Assembly: GCA_017303715.1 (NCBI GenBank)
Contig: JAFLBZ010000002.1
Span: 171,353-235,352 of the forward strand
From: Rhodothermia bacterium
GTDB lineage: Bacteria; Bacteroidota; Rhodothermia; Rhodothermales; UBA2364
Direction of reading: 5' to 3'
DNA length: 64,000 bases
Each line of letters opens with the position of its first letter. Position 1 is the stretch's first letter. This document shows, in pieces, positions 63,973-64,000 of this stretch. The notes below the pieces were generated by a model. That model did no database searches, was not told the origin of the DNA, and saw nothing but the letters and a program-made list of their open reading frames with translations. Both the position numbers and the translations under genes were made by a program.

Positions 63973-64000
63973 TCTAAATTTACATCTAATTCTGCTTGAG
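63800..64000 (-). mobile_element. One end of an insertion sequence (boundary approximate)
   Basis: The transposase 3' end and the few bases beyond its stop mark an IS that continues past the right edge. The left boundary is set by where the thioredoxin-like frame stops looking like its own gene, at about residue 188; the exact terminal repeat cannot be seen. Confidence 0.6.
63807..64000 (-). CDS. DDE transposase, C-terminal part (IS4/IS5-type)
   Basis: On the minus strand the frame ends in TGA at 63807-63809 and reads back to the right edge. The predicted residues KKRFTIERTFAWEDKFRRLV and RYERLAEMFLAFKMLAF match the C-terminal region of IS4/IS5-superfamily transposases, with the catalytic Glu in IER. 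The rest of the element lies outside the window. Terminal inverted repeats cannot be defined with only one end visible. Confidence 0.8.
   Translation of the reverse strand, partial: QAELDVNLDQASYKKRFTIERTFAWEDKFRRLVVRYERLAEMFLAFKMLAFILINLKDLVNKT

Overview
The window looks like a chromosomal segment of a Bacteroidota/Rhodothermota-type bacterium. I infer this from an Oar-like TonB-dependent outer-membrane receptor, ATP synthase beta and epsilon genes set apart from the other subunits, a short 4.5S-type SRP RNA, few Shine-Dalgarno sequences, an ECF sigma factor of the ECF42 type, and a six-bladed beta-propeller lipoprotein beside a small secreted Cys-rich peptide. The phylum is an inference from gene content; no rRNA gene is present to confirm it. 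I saw no tRNA gene and no CRISPR array.

Layout. 1-10 kb: the 5' part of acetoacetyl-CoA synthetase, queG, a rhodanese, a small membrane protein, wecB with an overlapping Wzx-type flippase, the SRP RNA, a Na+/Ca2+ antiporter, trpS and miaB. 10-20 kb: a WD40 lipoprotein, atpD-atpC, a CsoR-fold regulator without the usual cysteines, a large acidic protein with 39-bp tandem repeats coupled to anmK, then purB and pdxH. 20.4-21.5 kb is gene-poor and holds a probable gene remnant. 21.5-29.7 kb: glycerate kinase, a 1,913-residue alpha-2-macroglobulin lipoprotein and obgE. 29.8-32.6 kb: an A+T-rich restriction-modification island between obgE and dprA. 32.6-50.2 kb: dprA, a coiled-coil protein, a PLP enzyme, the Oar-like receptor, a pseudouridine synthase, a PTS IIA-like protein, hisS, lgt, an outer-membrane barrel and a heterodimeric ABC exporter. 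50.2-57.8 kb: two DGPF/YCII proteins with their ECF42 sigma factor, an NSS transporter with its small subunit, a secreted glycosidase-like protein, a PepSY membrane protein and a CCA-adding-type enzyme.

57.8-64 kb is accessory. Two 486-bp direct repeats, exactly 2,345 bp apart with no indel, flank an outer-membrane protein gene. Next comes an AraC-type regulator preceded by eight copies of a 7-bp repeat. The repeat leaves the only upstream ATG out of frame with the regulator, so the gene looks phase-variable and currently off. Downstream on the same strand are an 8-cysteine exported peptide, a beta-propeller lipoprotein and a membrane-anchored thioredoxin-like protein with a CxxC motif. The 3' end of the last gene is replaced by the end of an insertion sequence that runs off the window. 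This switch-plus-peptide cluster is the best candidate here for an undescribed system; its function is unknown and the regulatory link is inferred.

The rest is mostly housekeeping. Short operons are suggested by overlapping or nearly touching genes: wecB/flippase, the acidic protein/anmK, endonuclease/methyltransferase, PTS IIA-like/hisS, the two ABC halves, DGPF/DGPF/sigma, and transporter/small subunit.
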